Source: Clostridium thermobutyricum DSM 4928 (lineage in GTDB: Bacteria > Bacillota > Clostridia > Clostridiales > Clostridiaceae). Taken from it: 64,000 nucleotides of DNA. A program made the translations under genes and the position numbers. The stretch covers positions 186,001 through 250,000 of the forward strand of contig NZ_LTAY01000026.1 in the NCBI RefSeq assembly GCF_002050515.1. Reading direction: 5' to 3'. Shown one piece after another: positions 1 through 8,262 of this stretch (position 1 is its first letter; each line of letters begins with the position of its first letter). Under the pieces are notes generated by a model. The model was given only the letters and a program-made list of their open reading frames with translations. It ran no database searches and was not told the origin of the DNA.

Positions 1-992
1 AAGAAACAGCTTATGCAATAGCAAAAGATTGTGGACTTATATCTTCAGAAGAAGAAATAGCTTTAACATCAGAAGAGTTAAATGCTATGAGTGATGAAGA
101 AATTAAAAAGATTTTACCTAATCTTAGAGTTATAGCTAGAGCACTTCCAACAGATAAATCAAGAATGGTAAGAATAGCTCAAAGCTTAAACTTAGTTTGT
201 GGAATGACTGGAGATGGGGTAAATGATGCACCAGCTCTTAAGAGAGCAGATGTTGGTTTTGCAATGGGTTCAGGAACAGACCTTGCAAAAGAAGTTGGAG
301 ACATAGTTATACTTGATGATAACTTTAAGTCAATTGAAAATGCTATCCTTTATGGAAGAACAATTTACAATAACATATTAAAGTTTATCAAATTCCAATT
401 AACAATAAACGTTGCAGCAGTTGCAGTTTGTGCAATAGCACCTTTCTTTGATTTACCACAACCATTACAAATAACTCATATTTTATGGATTAACCTTGTA
501 ATGGATGGTTTAGGAGCATTAGCACTTGGTTCAGAGCCAGCACTTAGAAAATATATGCAAGAAAAACCTAAGTCAAGAACTCAAAGTATTGTATCAAAAG
601 AAATGATGATGCAAGTATTAATTACAGGAGCTTGGGTAACAATTTTAAGCTTTATATTCTTAATGGCTCCATTCTTTAAAAACATGTTCTCTTCAGAAGG
701 AGAACACTTAACAGCTTACTTCTCAATGTTTGTAATAGCAGCTGTATTTAATGGATTTAATGTTAGAAGTTCAGGTATTAATATATTTGAGCACATAGAA
801 GAAAATCCAGGCTTTGCAAAAGTAATGGGAATAATAGTTGTAGTTCAAGTTATTTTAACTATAATAGGTGGAAGTATATTTAGTTGTACACCAATTGCAC
901 CAAAACTTTGGATAGTTGTAATTTTATTAGCATTTACTGTAATCCCAGTAGATATGATAAGAAAATTAATATTTAGAACAGCAGAAAAATAA
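1..992 (+). CDS. Calcium-transporting P-type ATPase, C-terminal part (5' end outside window)
   Basis: The frame is open from base 3, so this is the tail of a gene that starts upstream; the first ATG seen here (87) is internal. The sequence has the P-type hinge motif TGDGVNDAPALK (around bases 210-240), followed by a block of hydrophobic segments ending in a short basic tail. The stretch NVAAVAV then ILWINLVMDGLGALALGSEP is the M5-M6 region of type II (SERCA/PMCA-like) pumps, so the likely role is ATP-driven Ca2+ export across the plasma membrane. The phosphorylated Asp domain lies outside the window, so ion specificity rests on the membrane segments. A strong terminator follows directly. Confidence 0.88.
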   Translation, partial: ETAYAIAKDCGLISSEEEIALTSEELNAMSDEEIKKILPNLRVIARALPTDKSRMVRIAQSLNLVCGMTGDGVNDAPALKRADVGFAMGSGTDLAKEVGDIVILDDNFKSIENAILYGRTIYNNILKFIKFQLTINVAAVAVCAIAPFFDLPQPLQITHILWINLVMDGLGALALGSEPALRKYMQEKPKSRTQSIVSKEMMMQVLITGAWVTILSFIFLMAPFFKNMFSSEGEHLTAYFSMFVIAAVFNGFNVRSSGINIFEHIEENPGFAKVMGIIVVVQVILTIIGGSIFSCTPIAPKLWIVVILLAFTVIPVDMIRKLIFRTAEK

Positions 993-1000
993 AAAAATTA

Positions 1001-1039
1001 GCTACTACAAGACTTATAAGGTTTTGTAGTAGCTTTTTT
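1001..1039 (+). terminator. Rho-independent terminator of the P-type ATPase gene
   Basis: A perfect 10-bp stem (GCTACTACAA / TTGTAGTAGC) with a 13-nt loop is followed by six T. It lies 9 nt after the stop codon. Confidence 0.9.
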
Positions 1040-1287
1040 ATATTAGAATAATTTTTAATATAAAATATTTCTAATATAAAAATATTACTTATAAATTTTA
1101 GAAAATAATATTATTTAAATTTATTTATATTAACATAATACTCTTATCATTTAATAAATTATATTATATTTCATATGAGGTAATAGGAGAATTTTCTAAC
1201 TATTTTATAATAAAAAAAGCTTAGATGACATAAGGATATTTATATTATAAATAATTAGATTAAATTTACTTTTATAGAAAATTAATG

Positions 1288-1296
1288 TGTTATAAT
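1288..1296 (+). promoter_or_regulatory. Extended -10 promoter for the Ter-like cassette
   Basis: TGTTATAAT matches the extended -10 consensus TGnTATAAT perfectly. No good -35 is seen. Transcription would start near 1303 and give a leader of about 145 nt before the lyase gene. Confidence 0.5.
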
Positions 1297-1302
1297 AAAA
1301 TT

Positions 1303-1330
1303 AGGACTGTTTAGAAATTCAGTCCTTTTA
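1303..1330 (+). terminator. Small hairpin with short T run at the start of the leader
   Basis: AGGACTG / CAGTCCT (7 bp, 10-nt loop) followed by TTTAAT. It sits almost at the predicted transcription start, so it could be a weak attenuator or a 5' stabilising hairpin rather than a true terminator. Confidence 0.35.
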
Positions 1331-1448
1331 ATATATATAAATTAGTTTATTATAAATTAAAATAATAATTTTTATTATAAATAAAATTAAAAATAGTTAT
1401 AAAAAATATAGAAGCTTTTCTTAAAATCTAGGGGGAATTAGTTTTGAG

Positions 1449-2546
1449 ATGGCCTTTTTTATATGTGAAAAGAGTGTGATTTATATGGAAATTTTAGATA
1501 TGGTAAGTAACAAATTTTTAATTGAGCCTAAGAAGGTGGACAAATATACAGACAAAGATATTCTTAAATATTCAATAGGGACAAATCTTTATACAAATGG
1601 GTTTAAAAATTTTTATAAGAAAATAGTAGATGGAGAATTTTTGAATTTAGGTTCAATTTCTATTTGCTTTGAAGATGCTACAAGAGAAGAGGATTTAGGG
1701 ATTTGCGAAGAAAATGTAAGGGTAATGCTTGAAGGACTTAAGATATGGAAAGAAAAAAATCCGAATGCTTATGTTCCTTTATTATTTGTTAGAATAAGAA
1801 ATTTAGAACAATTTAAGAGCTTTACAAGGAATACTAAAAAAGAATATTTAAAACTTATAACAGGTTTTATATTTCCAAAGTTTAATTCTGAAAATGGAAG
1901 AGGATATTTCGAGTATTTAACTGAATTAATAAATGATACAAATGAAGTATTTTATGCAATGCCTATTATAGAAGATGAAAAGGTTATTTATAAGGAAAGT
2001 AGGATAGATGAGCTTATAAAAATAAAAAATATAATAGATGAAAATAAAGATGTAGTTTTAAATATTAGAGTTGGTGGAACAGACTTTTCATCTAAGTTTG
2101 GATTAAGAAGAAGTAAAGAAAACACAATTTATAATATAGGGGTAGTAAGTGATTGTTTATTTGATATTTTAAATATGTTCTCAAGACAAGGAAGTGAATA
2201 TGTTATTTCAGCACCTGTTTGGGAATACTTTTCTTCAGATTTAAATTCAGAAGAAATGCAAGGCTTTATAAGGGAAATAAAAATGGACAAGGAGAATGGA
2301 TTTATAGGGAAAACAATTATACATCCACTTCAAATAAATATAGTTAATGCTTTATATGCAGTAACCTTTGAAGAATACACTGATGCTAAAGGAGTATTAA
2401 AGGCAAAAGATGGAGTATTTAAAGGTTATGGAGATAATAAAATGAATGAAGCCAAGCCTCACACAAATTGGGCAAAGAAGATTTTAAAGAGAGCTGAAGT
2501 TTTTGGAGTTTTAAATGAAGGGGTAGAATATAAGGATTTAATTTAG
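1449..2546 (+). CDS. CitE/HpcH-like C-C bond lyase of the Ter-associated biosynthetic module
   Basis: A 365-residue soluble TIM-barrel enzyme of the HpcH/HpaI aldolase-citrate lyase superfamily, in the branch described as the C-C bond lyase of Ter (tellurium resistance) gene clusters. Visible motifs are ICFED (72-76), RIRN (115-118), IRVGGTD (206-212) and GFIGKTIIHPLQI (284-296), the last typical of CitE-like lyases. It likely makes or breaks a C-C bond in the synthesis of a nucleoside-like compound; the substrate is unknown. The start follows AGGGGG by 13 nt; an internal ATG at 1485 (residue 13) has no better ribosome binding site. The next gene begins 9 nt after the stop, so the two form an operon. 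Confidence 0.8.
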   Translation: MAFFICEKSVIYMEILDMVSNKFLIEPKKVDKYTDKDILKYSIGTNLYTNGFKNFYKKIVDGEFLNLGSISICFEDATREEDLGICEENVRVMLEGLKIWKEKNPNAYVPLLFVRIRNLEQFKSFTRNTKKEYLKLITGFIFPKFNSENGRGYFEYLTELINDTNEVFYAMPIIEDEKVIYKESRIDELIKIKNIIDENKDVVLNIRVGGTDFSSKFGLRRSKENTIYNIGVVSDCLFDILNMFSRQGSEYVISAPVWEYFSSDLNSEEMQGFIREIKMDKENGFIGKTIIHPLQINIVNALYAVTFEEYTDAKGVLKAKDGVFKGYGDNKMNEAKPHTNWAKKILKRAEVFGVLNEGVEYKDLI

Positions 2547-2555
2547 GAGGAGTAA

Positions 2556-3677
2556 ATGAAGCTTAACATAAAAGAAAATAAGTTTAATTTAGATATAAAC
2601 GATTTAATAACATTAGGAAAGAGAAGTAACAATAAAAAGAGAAATTTTCTTTTTATAAGTAAGGTTTTAGGAAAGCATTTAGAGCTTAAACCAGAAAAGT
2701 GTAGAGAAATAGGAAAAGACCTTGCAAAGATGATAACAGAGAAAAAAGAAAGTTTAGTTTTAGGCTTTGCAGAAACTGCAACAGGACTTGGAATGGCAGT
2801 AGCTAGTTATTTAGAAGATTCTTATTATGTAACTACAACAAGAGAAGAGATAACAGAATTAAAATCAATTTTAAGCTTTGATGAAGAACATTCTCATGCT
2901 GTGGAGCATACTTGTTTTTTAATGGACAAGGATAAAATAAAAAATGCAAAAAGAATAATACTTGTAGATGATGAAATAACTACAGGAAATTCAATGCTAA
3001 ATATAATAAAAGAAATAAGAAAAATAACAGACACAAAAGATTTTAAAATAGTCACAATTTTAGATTGGAGAAATTCTGAATATGCGGATAAATTTAGGAA
3101 TTTTGTGGAAAAAGAAAAAGTTAATATTGAAGTTTTAGCTTTAATAAAGGGTGAAATAGAAGTAGATAATACAGAAGTTTATATGGACGAAGATGGAGAA
3201 GAATTAAAAGAAAGAATAGAGCCGATAAATTTAAATATTTTCGATAGAATAGAACTTCAAACTGCCTTTGGAAAAGAAAGCTATATAAAGAATACAGGAA
3301 GATTTGGAGTAAGCTATGAAGAAATACAAGCTTTAGAAGAAAATTGTAAAAAGGCTGCTGATGAAATAAATAAGTTTATAGATGAAAAGGATAAAGTTTT
3401 AATTTTAGGACATGGTGAAAACATATATATTCCTGCTAGAATAGGATGTTATGTTAAGGGAGATGTTCTTTATAAAAGTACAACTAGAAGTCCTATATTT
3501 TGTGAAAACAAAGAAGGTTATCCTATAAAAAGTAAAAATATTTTTTATCATAAGGGAGTAAAATATTATTTTTACAATAAAGAAATAATAGAAAAGAATT
3601 TTGATAAGGTATTTTTAATAACAGAAGATAACTTAAATATTAAGTTAACTAATAATATGAAAATAGTGAGAATCTAA
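2556..3677 (+). CDS. Phosphoribosyltransferase with C-terminal TRSP domain (Ter-associated)
   Basis: A 373-residue protein. The N-terminal half is a type I phosphoribosyltransferase: GFAETATGLG (70-79), EEHSHAVEH (110-118) and the PRPP-binding loop VDDEITTG (137-144). The C-terminal half carries TTRSP (309-313), the motif that names the TRSP domain found fused to this PRTase family. It probably links a ribose-5-phosphate to a base-like group in the pathway shared with the upstream lyase. The ribosome binding site GGAGG (2547-2551) lies just after the lyase stop codon, so the genes are likely co-expressed. The family assignment is firm; the product of the pathway is unknown. Confidence 0.82.
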   Translation: MKLNIKENKFNLDINDLITLGKRSNNKKRNFLFISKVLGKHLELKPEKCREIGKDLAKMITEKKESLVLGFAETATGLGMAVASYLEDSYYVTTTREEITELKSILSFDEEHSHAVEHTCFLMDKDKIKNAKRIILVDDEITTGNSMLNIIKEIRKITDTKDFKIVTILDWRNSEYADKFRNFVEKEKVNIEVLALIKGEIEVDNTEVYMDEDGEELKERIEPINLNIFDRIELQTAFGKESYIKNTGRFGVSYEEIQALEENCKKAADEINKFIDEKDKVLILGHGENIYIPARIGCYVKGDVLYKSTTRSPIFCENKEGYPIKSKNIFYHKGVKYYFYNKEIIEKNFDKVFLITEDNLNIKLTNNMKIVRI

Positions 3678-3684
3678 TAGAAGA

Positions 3685-3765
3685 TTAAATGTACAAGCTA
3701 GTTATTAGAATTCGAAATTAAAATAATTTCGTCCATAACATTAAATGTACAAGCTATTTATTAGT
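3685..3765. repeat. Two 25-bp direct repeats flanking a hairpin
   Basis: The 25-bp unit beginning ATTAAATGTACAAGCT and ending TTATTAG occurs at 3685-3709 and 3741-3765 with one mismatch. Between them is a perfect 8-bp hairpin (CGAAATTA, AAA loop, TAATTTCG; 3714-3732) without a T run. The element fills the gap between two operon genes. Confidence 0.85.
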
Positions 3766-3797
3766 TATTGATACAAAGATATAAGAGAGGTTTTAAG

Positions 3798-4844
3798 ATG
3801 AAGAGTAGTTATAAAAATGATTGTACTTTTCTTTTAAAAGAAATAAATATAAAAGAAATAACAATAGAAGAAAAAGAAAAGCTTATAAGTAAAGGAATAA
3901 GCTATTCAGAAATGATTTCTAAAGAAAAAGAACCTAGCAAAGAAATAATGGACATATTTTACTATATGACTAAAAGAGATAAAAGAGAAATTGCAAATTA
4001 TGTAGGGAAAATTTCAGAAATACTTTATAAAAAAAATGGAGATAACCTAATTGTAGTTTCTCTTGCAAGAGCAGGAACACCAATAGGAATTCTTATAAAA
4101 AGATATATTAAAGAAAAATATAATAAAGATATTAAGCATTATAGCATTTCAATAATAAGAGGTAGTGGAATAGATAAAAATGCATTAGATTATATTTTAA
4201 AAAACAATCCACAAGGATATATACAGTTTGTGGACGGATGGACAGGCAAAGGCTCTATAACAAAGGAGTTAACTAAGTCTATAAAAGAATATAACAAAGA
4301 AAAAAATACAAATATAGATGATAATTTAACAGTTTTAGTAGACCCAGCTAAGCTTTGCAAAATTTATGGAACAAGAGAGGATTTTGGACTTTCAACAAGC
4401 TGTTTAAACTCAACAGTAAGTGGATTAATAAGCAGAACTATATTTAATAAAGAATATATAGGACAGGAAGATTTTCATGGAGCAAAATATTTAGATTACT
4501 TAGAAAGTTATGATGTTTCAAATTATTTTATAGATGAAATAACAAAAGAATTTAAAAATATAAAAATAGATAATTTAGAGTGTGAAGAAATAGATAAAAA
4601 TTATGCCCACGATATAATGAAAAAAGTAAGAGAAGAGTTTGACGTAAAAGATATAAATAAAATAAAGCTAAGTGTTGGGGAAACAGCAAGAGTATTACTT
4701 AGAAGAAATCCAAGAATAGTTTTAGTAAAAAATAAAGAAGATAAAAATGTAAGTCATATAATTAAGCTTGCAGAAGAGAGAAATGCTAAAGTTTTAGAAT
4801 ATGATTGTGGAGAGTATAATTGTATTTCTATAATTAAAGAATAA
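3798..4844 (+). CDS. StiP/PRTase_1-family protein with C-terminal Pelota-like domain (Ter-associated)
   Basis: A 348-residue protein. I chose ATG 3798 because AGAGAGG (3784-3790) stands 7 nt before it; the in-frame ATG at 3768 lacks a site. The main domain (about 40-250) belongs to the family annotated as cysteine protease StiP but also described as a phosphoribosyltransferase. SLARAGTPIG (88-97) and VDGWTGKGS (145-153) look like PRTase substrate and PRPP loops, which favours the second view. Residues ~288-348 (from LSVGETARVLLRR to the end) resemble the Pelota/L7Ae-like RNA-binding domain fused to this family. It completes the lyase-PRTase-StiP cassette, although a 120-nt repeat-containing gap separates it from the PRTase gene. 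Confidence 0.75.
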   Translation: MKSSYKNDCTFLLKEINIKEITIEEKEKLISKGISYSEMISKEKEPSKEIMDIFYYMTKRDKREIANYVGKISEILYKKNGDNLIVVSLARAGTPIGILIKRYIKEKYNKDIKHYSISIIRGSGIDKNALDYILKNNPQGYIQFVDGWTGKGSITKELTKSIKEYNKEKNTNIDDNLTVLVDPAKLCKIYGTREDFGLSTSCLNSTVSGLISRTIFNKEYIGQEDFHGAKYLDYLESYDVSNYFIDEITKEFKNIKIDNLECEEIDKNYAHDIMKKVREEFDVKDINKIKLSVGETARVLLRRNPRIVLVKNKEDKNVSHIIKLAEERNAKVLEYDCGEYNCISIIKE

Positions 4845-5183
4845 AATTTTATAAAGGTATTATTAAAAGAGTAGAGAAATTTCTTATGAATATTTTGCCA
4901 ATAAATAGTGAAGAGCTAAATTTATAGTTTACTAGATATAAAAAATTAAATTATGAGTTATATATAGTTAAAATGTGGAATTTTAATAAATAAGTATAAG
5001 GTTATTTAAATTGATTTATATTTCTATGTAATTTTTAAATTTTTTAATATAAGTAATAGTTAACAATATTAGTAATTTATTTCTAGTTATGAAATCTTTT
5101 TTTAGCTTTTAGTAATTTTATTTAAATTATAATTTTTATGTATTTATTAAAAATTATATTTTGAAATTTAGGAGGAATAATTT
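4845..5183. other. AT-rich intergenic region, nothing clear
   Basis: About 340 bases with no ORF above 15 codons and no terminator-like hairpin after the StiP gene. A TATAAT at 5128-5133 could be a -10, but no -35 or TGn accompanies it. AGGAGG for the next gene lies at 5171-5176. Confidence 0.5.
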
Positions 5184-6053
5184 ATGAAAAAAATTATATC
5201 CATAATAGTTGTCATAATTATTGTTATACTTGGATTTTTAGGATTTTATTTCATTATGAAAAAGAATATAAAAAGCAATTCAAGTAAACAAGATGTAGTG
5301 GTTAGTACAAGTAAGACTTCAAAAGAGAGTAATGAAGTAAATAAAGCTGTTACATCAAATAATGCTAAAAATGATACTACAAATTTAAATGAAGATAATA
5401 GCTCTCAAAATGCAAAAAGTAACACTGGAAATGTAAATGTAGAAAATAATACTGGAAATGAAAACTTATCAAATAATACTAAAAGCTCTGTTAAAGCTGA
5501 AACTTTAAGTAGTACCAATACTTCTAACTCACAAGCTAATAATAATCAAAATGGATATGCTGCAGCATATCAATATTATCCATCTTCTAAATTAACTAAT
5601 GGACCAGTTAATGATACTCAGTTAGCTGAAATTATGAGAAAATGGTTATTAACTGACCAATATGGATATTCTGGATTCTTTGATGCAGTTGGTACAATGT
5701 GGGCAAAACAATGGCTAGATAATATTCCAAATAGTACACTTGTAAATGCCTTTAAAGAAGTAAATGGAGATAATTCACTTAATAATCCAATTACAGCAAA
5801 AGAATTATTTGATGCATCAAAAGCATTCACATATGCACAAGAAAAGAAACCAATTCCATTTACAACAGAACAAGCAACACAATATATAATTCAAATGTTA
5901 AAAGAAGATAAGTATGATTCAGATGTAACAAAAGTAGTTCTTCATAAAGGAAATGAAGGTGCAGGATTATATTATGTTTATGTTAAACAAACAGGAGATA
6001 AAAATCCTTATTGGTATGTAAATACTAACACAGGCTACGCAACAGGAGTTTAA
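5184..6053 (+). CDS. Membrane-anchored extracellular protein, function unknown
   Basis: 289 residues. The N-terminus (KKIISIIVVIIIVILGFLGF, about 2-21) is an uncleaved signal anchor. Residues ~30-120 form a low-complexity Ser/Asn/Thr-rich linker with repeated NTGN-type units, as in cell-wall-spanning stalks. The C-terminal ~165 residues form a compact aromatic-rich domain (YYPSSKL, MRKWLLTDQYGYSGFF, ending NPYWYVNTNTGYATGV). I do not recognise the domain. It should be displayed outside the membrane and is monocistronic, followed by its own hairpin. Confidence 0.75.
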   Translation: MKKIISIIVVIIIVILGFLGFYFIMKKNIKSNSSKQDVVVSTSKTSKESNEVNKAVTSNNAKNDTTNLNEDNSSQNAKSNTGNVNVENNTGNENLSNNTKSSVKAETLSSTNTSNSQANNNQNGYAAAYQYYPSSKLTNGPVNDTQLAEIMRKWLLTDQYGYSGFFDAVGTMWAKQWLDNIPNSTLVNAFKEVNGDNSLNNPITAKELFDASKAFTYAQEKKPIPFTTEQATQYIIQMLKEDKYDSDVTKVVLHKGNEGAGLYYVYVKQTGDKNPYWYVNTNTGYATGV

Positions 6054-6061
6054 TAAATAAA

Positions 6062-6106
6062 GATAACCTCGTTAAGCAAAATTAAAAGCTTAGCGAGGTT
6101 ATTTTA
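6062..6106 (+). terminator. Terminator after the anchored protein gene
   Basis: A 13-bp stem AACCTCGTTAAGC / GCTTAGCGAGGTT (one G-T pair, 6064-6076 and 6088-6100) followed by ATTTTAAG. The T run is modest. Confidence 0.7.
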
Positions 6107-6385
6107 AGTTTAACCCAATAAAAAAATAAATAATTGTTATCATAAATATATCCCCTCTATAATATTGGTTAAAAAATCCAATTAGTTATTAATATTATAC
6201 ATAATTATAAAAGATTAAAAAACTAAATATTAGCAATATATCAATTATATAGTGTATTATAATTGAATTCTTAATAAAATAGACTGTTTTAGTTAATAAG
6301 GTGGTAATTTCTTTTTAATTGTTCATACATATATTTATGTTAAACTCTAAAAAATAAAATATATTTATATAAGGAGAATTACATA
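6107..6385. other. AT-rich intergenic region, nothing clear
   Basis: Together with the preceding terminator this is a 330-base gap. No ORF, repeat or convincing promoter hexamers are seen. AGGAGA at 6372-6377 is the ribosome binding site of the next gene. Confidence 0.5.
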
Positions 6386-7102
6386 ATGAATAGAGTTGAA
6401 GTTATTGATTTAAAATATGATTATAATGGGGATTTTATAGTAAGTCTTGTTGTTATAGCAGATGATAAAGAAATGGTTTTAGTTGATTGTGGAATGACAA
6501 ATTCATACGATATGATAAAAGATGCAATGGCTGAAAGAGGTTTAGATATACAAAAATTAACTAAAGTTATAATAACTCATCAAGATTTAGACCACATGGG
6601 TTCATTAGCTGAAATAAAAAGAAACGTAAAAGGTGTTCAAATTTTAGCATCAGAAGAAGAAGCTAAACATATAAGTGGAAAAGAAGAATTTATAAGAGTT
6701 CAAAATGTTGATAAAATAATTGATTCTGTAGATGAAGCTAAAAAGAAAGAATTATTAGCTTATAGAGATAGAGTAAAAGCAGTAGAAACTGTTGATGTTG
6801 ATGTATTTGTTAAAAATGGAGACACATTCCCAATAGCTGGTGGAATAGAAATAATTGAAACTCCAGGACATTTACCAGGACATATTTCAGTTCTTATAAA
6901 AGAAAAGAAAGCTTTAGTTACAGGAGATGCTCTTGCAATTATGGATGGAGAATTAATCCCTTCAAACCCTCAATTTACTCTTGATATGGCAAAAGCTAAA
7001 GAATCAATTAAAAACTTATTAAATTATGATATCGAAGAGCTTATTTGCTACCACGGTGGAGTATTTAATGATGATGTAAAAGGAAAAATTGAAAATTTCT
7101 AA
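6386..7102 (+). CDS. MBL-fold metallo-hydrolase
   Basis: 238 residues of the metallo-beta-lactamase superfamily, close to the group that includes glyoxalase II and lactonases. The dinuclear metal site is visible: THQDLDH (64-70), a second His in ETPGHLPGH, an Asp in VTGDAL and a late His in CYHGG. No signal peptide, so it is cytoplasmic. The substrate cannot be read from sequence; a thioester, lactone or phosphodiester is equally plausible. It is followed after 79 nt by the lysozyme-like gene with no terminator between. Confidence 0.88.
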   Translation: MNRVEVIDLKYDYNGDFIVSLVVIADDKEMVLVDCGMTNSYDMIKDAMAERGLDIQKLTKVIITHQDLDHMGSLAEIKRNVKGVQILASEEEAKHISGKEEFIRVQNVDKIIDSVDEAKKKELLAYRDRVKAVETVDVDVFVKNGDTFPIAGGIEIIETPGHLPGHISVLIKEKKALVTGDALAIMDGELIPSNPQFTLDMAKAKESIKNLLNYDIEELICYHGGVFNDDVKGKIENF

Positions 7103-7181
7103 TAAATAATTAAAAAATTAGGAACAAATCCCTCTAAGATAGACTATAAATATAATGATAGTGTATTTTAGGGGGATTTTT

Positions 7182-7916
7182 ATGCAATGGAGAAATGAGA
7201 AAAACAAAAAAGCTATTCTTATAAAAAGTAATAATTTATGTTTAGATTTTAAAAAAATAAAAGAGTCAGGAGTTCATGCAGTTATATTTAAAGTGTCTTA
7301 TGGATTAAACCCATATAAAAAAGCACTTATAAATAATATTAAAAAAGCAAAAAATGCTGGACTTTTAATAGGGGTATACAAAGAGTTTGATGAAACTAGT
7401 TCACCAAATTTGCAAGGATTTCTTTTTTCTAGAATATTAAGAAAATACGATTTAGATTTATATCCTATCTTATCTATTAAAAGCAATAAACATAATTTAA
7501 GTAAAAAAGAATTTTCTGATAAATGCTTAAAGTTTATGAATATAGTAAAGAAAAATAGTGGAAATGAATGTGTAATAAAAACATCAACAAGATTTGCTAA
7601 TAATAATTTAGATGATAGAATTGGTAATAATAAATTTTGGTCAATGGATGAAGATAAAGATACCTTTAAACATAATAAGATTTGGGATGATTGGGATTGC
7701 TTTAATTGTCATAAAAAACACATTATAAATGGAATAAATAATAAATTTGAGCTTGGTGAAATTAAAAAATCTTTTATAAAAACTACCCTTAAAGATGAGA
7801 AGCTTATAAAGGATAAAATTATGGAAGAAAATTTAAAACAAAATAAATGTAATTGTGGACATTATCATTATAAACAAGATAACTGCAATTGTGGTCATTG
7901 TCATCATAAATATTAA
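7182..7916 (+). CDS. Degenerate GH25 (lysozyme)-like protein with Cys/His-rich tail
   Basis: 244 residues; ATG 7182 is preceded by AGGGGG at 7170-7175. Residues ~11-195 follow the glycoside hydrolase family 25 pattern: IKESGVHAVIFKVSYG (26-41), IKKAKNAGLLIGVY (53-66), and IINGINNKFELG (181-192), which matches the GH25 C-terminal VNGI-G-D-N-F element. The catalytic acids are missing: the first-strand Asp is replaced (AILIKSNN) and the DxE motif reads SIKSNK (98-103). The tail has two CNCGHxH units (223-229 and 235-241), likely metal-binding. No signal peptide. It is therefore probably a non-catalytic, cytoplasmic protein derived from a lysozyme fold. The family call is inference from pattern. 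Confidence 0.62.
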   Translation: MQWRNEKNKKAILIKSNNLCLDFKKIKESGVHAVIFKVSYGLNPYKKALINNIKKAKNAGLLIGVYKEFDETSSPNLQGFLFSRILRKYDLDLYPILSIKSNKHNLSKKEFSDKCLKFMNIVKKNSGNECVIKTSTRFANNNLDDRIGNNKFWSMDEDKDTFKHNKIWDDWDCFNCHKKHIINGINNKFELGEIKKSFIKTTLKDEKLIKDKIMEENLKQNKCNCGHYHYKQDNCNCGHCHHKY

Positions 7917-7985
7917 AATATAGAGAACACCTTAATTCTATATATCATATAAATAAACTAAATAAATTTAAAAATGGAGAACAAT

Positions 7986-8246
7986 ATGATAAGTAGAAAT
8001 AAGGTAAGAATACAATTTATAGTTGATGATATATATGTATTTACAGGACTTTGTATAGGAGCTGTAAAAACAGATGAATGGAGACAAGAATTATTAGATA
8101 CAGAATTCTGTGAAGACATAGAAGAATTAGAAGAAGTAGAGTTTGTAGAAGTGTTATCTGATGATTATGAAGAAGATGATATTCCACTTGAGGAAGATAT
8201 AACAGAAGATAGCATTGGTGAAATAATAAGCGTAAGTTTAACTTAA
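7986..8246 (+). CDS. Small acidic protein, function unknown
   Basis: 86 residues from ATG 7986, chosen because GGAGA (7977-7981) is well placed; an in-frame ATG at 7974 overlaps that site. The first half is a mixed hydrophobic domain (VRIQFIVDDIYVFTGLCIG); the second half is very acidic (EDIEELEEVEFVEV, DDYEEDD). No family recognised. It sits between the lysozyme-like gene and a terminator and may be co-transcribed with it. Confidence 0.6.
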   Translation: MISRNKVRIQFIVDDIYVFTGLCIGAVKTDEWRQELLDTEFCEDIEELEEVEFVEVLSDDYEEDDIPLEEDITEDSIGEIISVSLT

Positions 8247-8262
8247 ATGATTAGATAATATG

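Larger units (their letters stand above)
1041..1448. other. AT-rich intergenic region with leader of the lyase gene
   Basis: About 400 bases without a convincing ORF. It is very AT-rich. The only structure seen is an extended -10 at 1288 with a hairpin just behind it (listed separately) and the ribosome binding site AGGGGG at 1430-1435. Confidence 0.6.

Noticed and set aside
3685..3765. Repeats near 3.7 kb as a CRISPR array
   Set aside because: Only two units, the space between them is a palindrome, and no cas gene is present.
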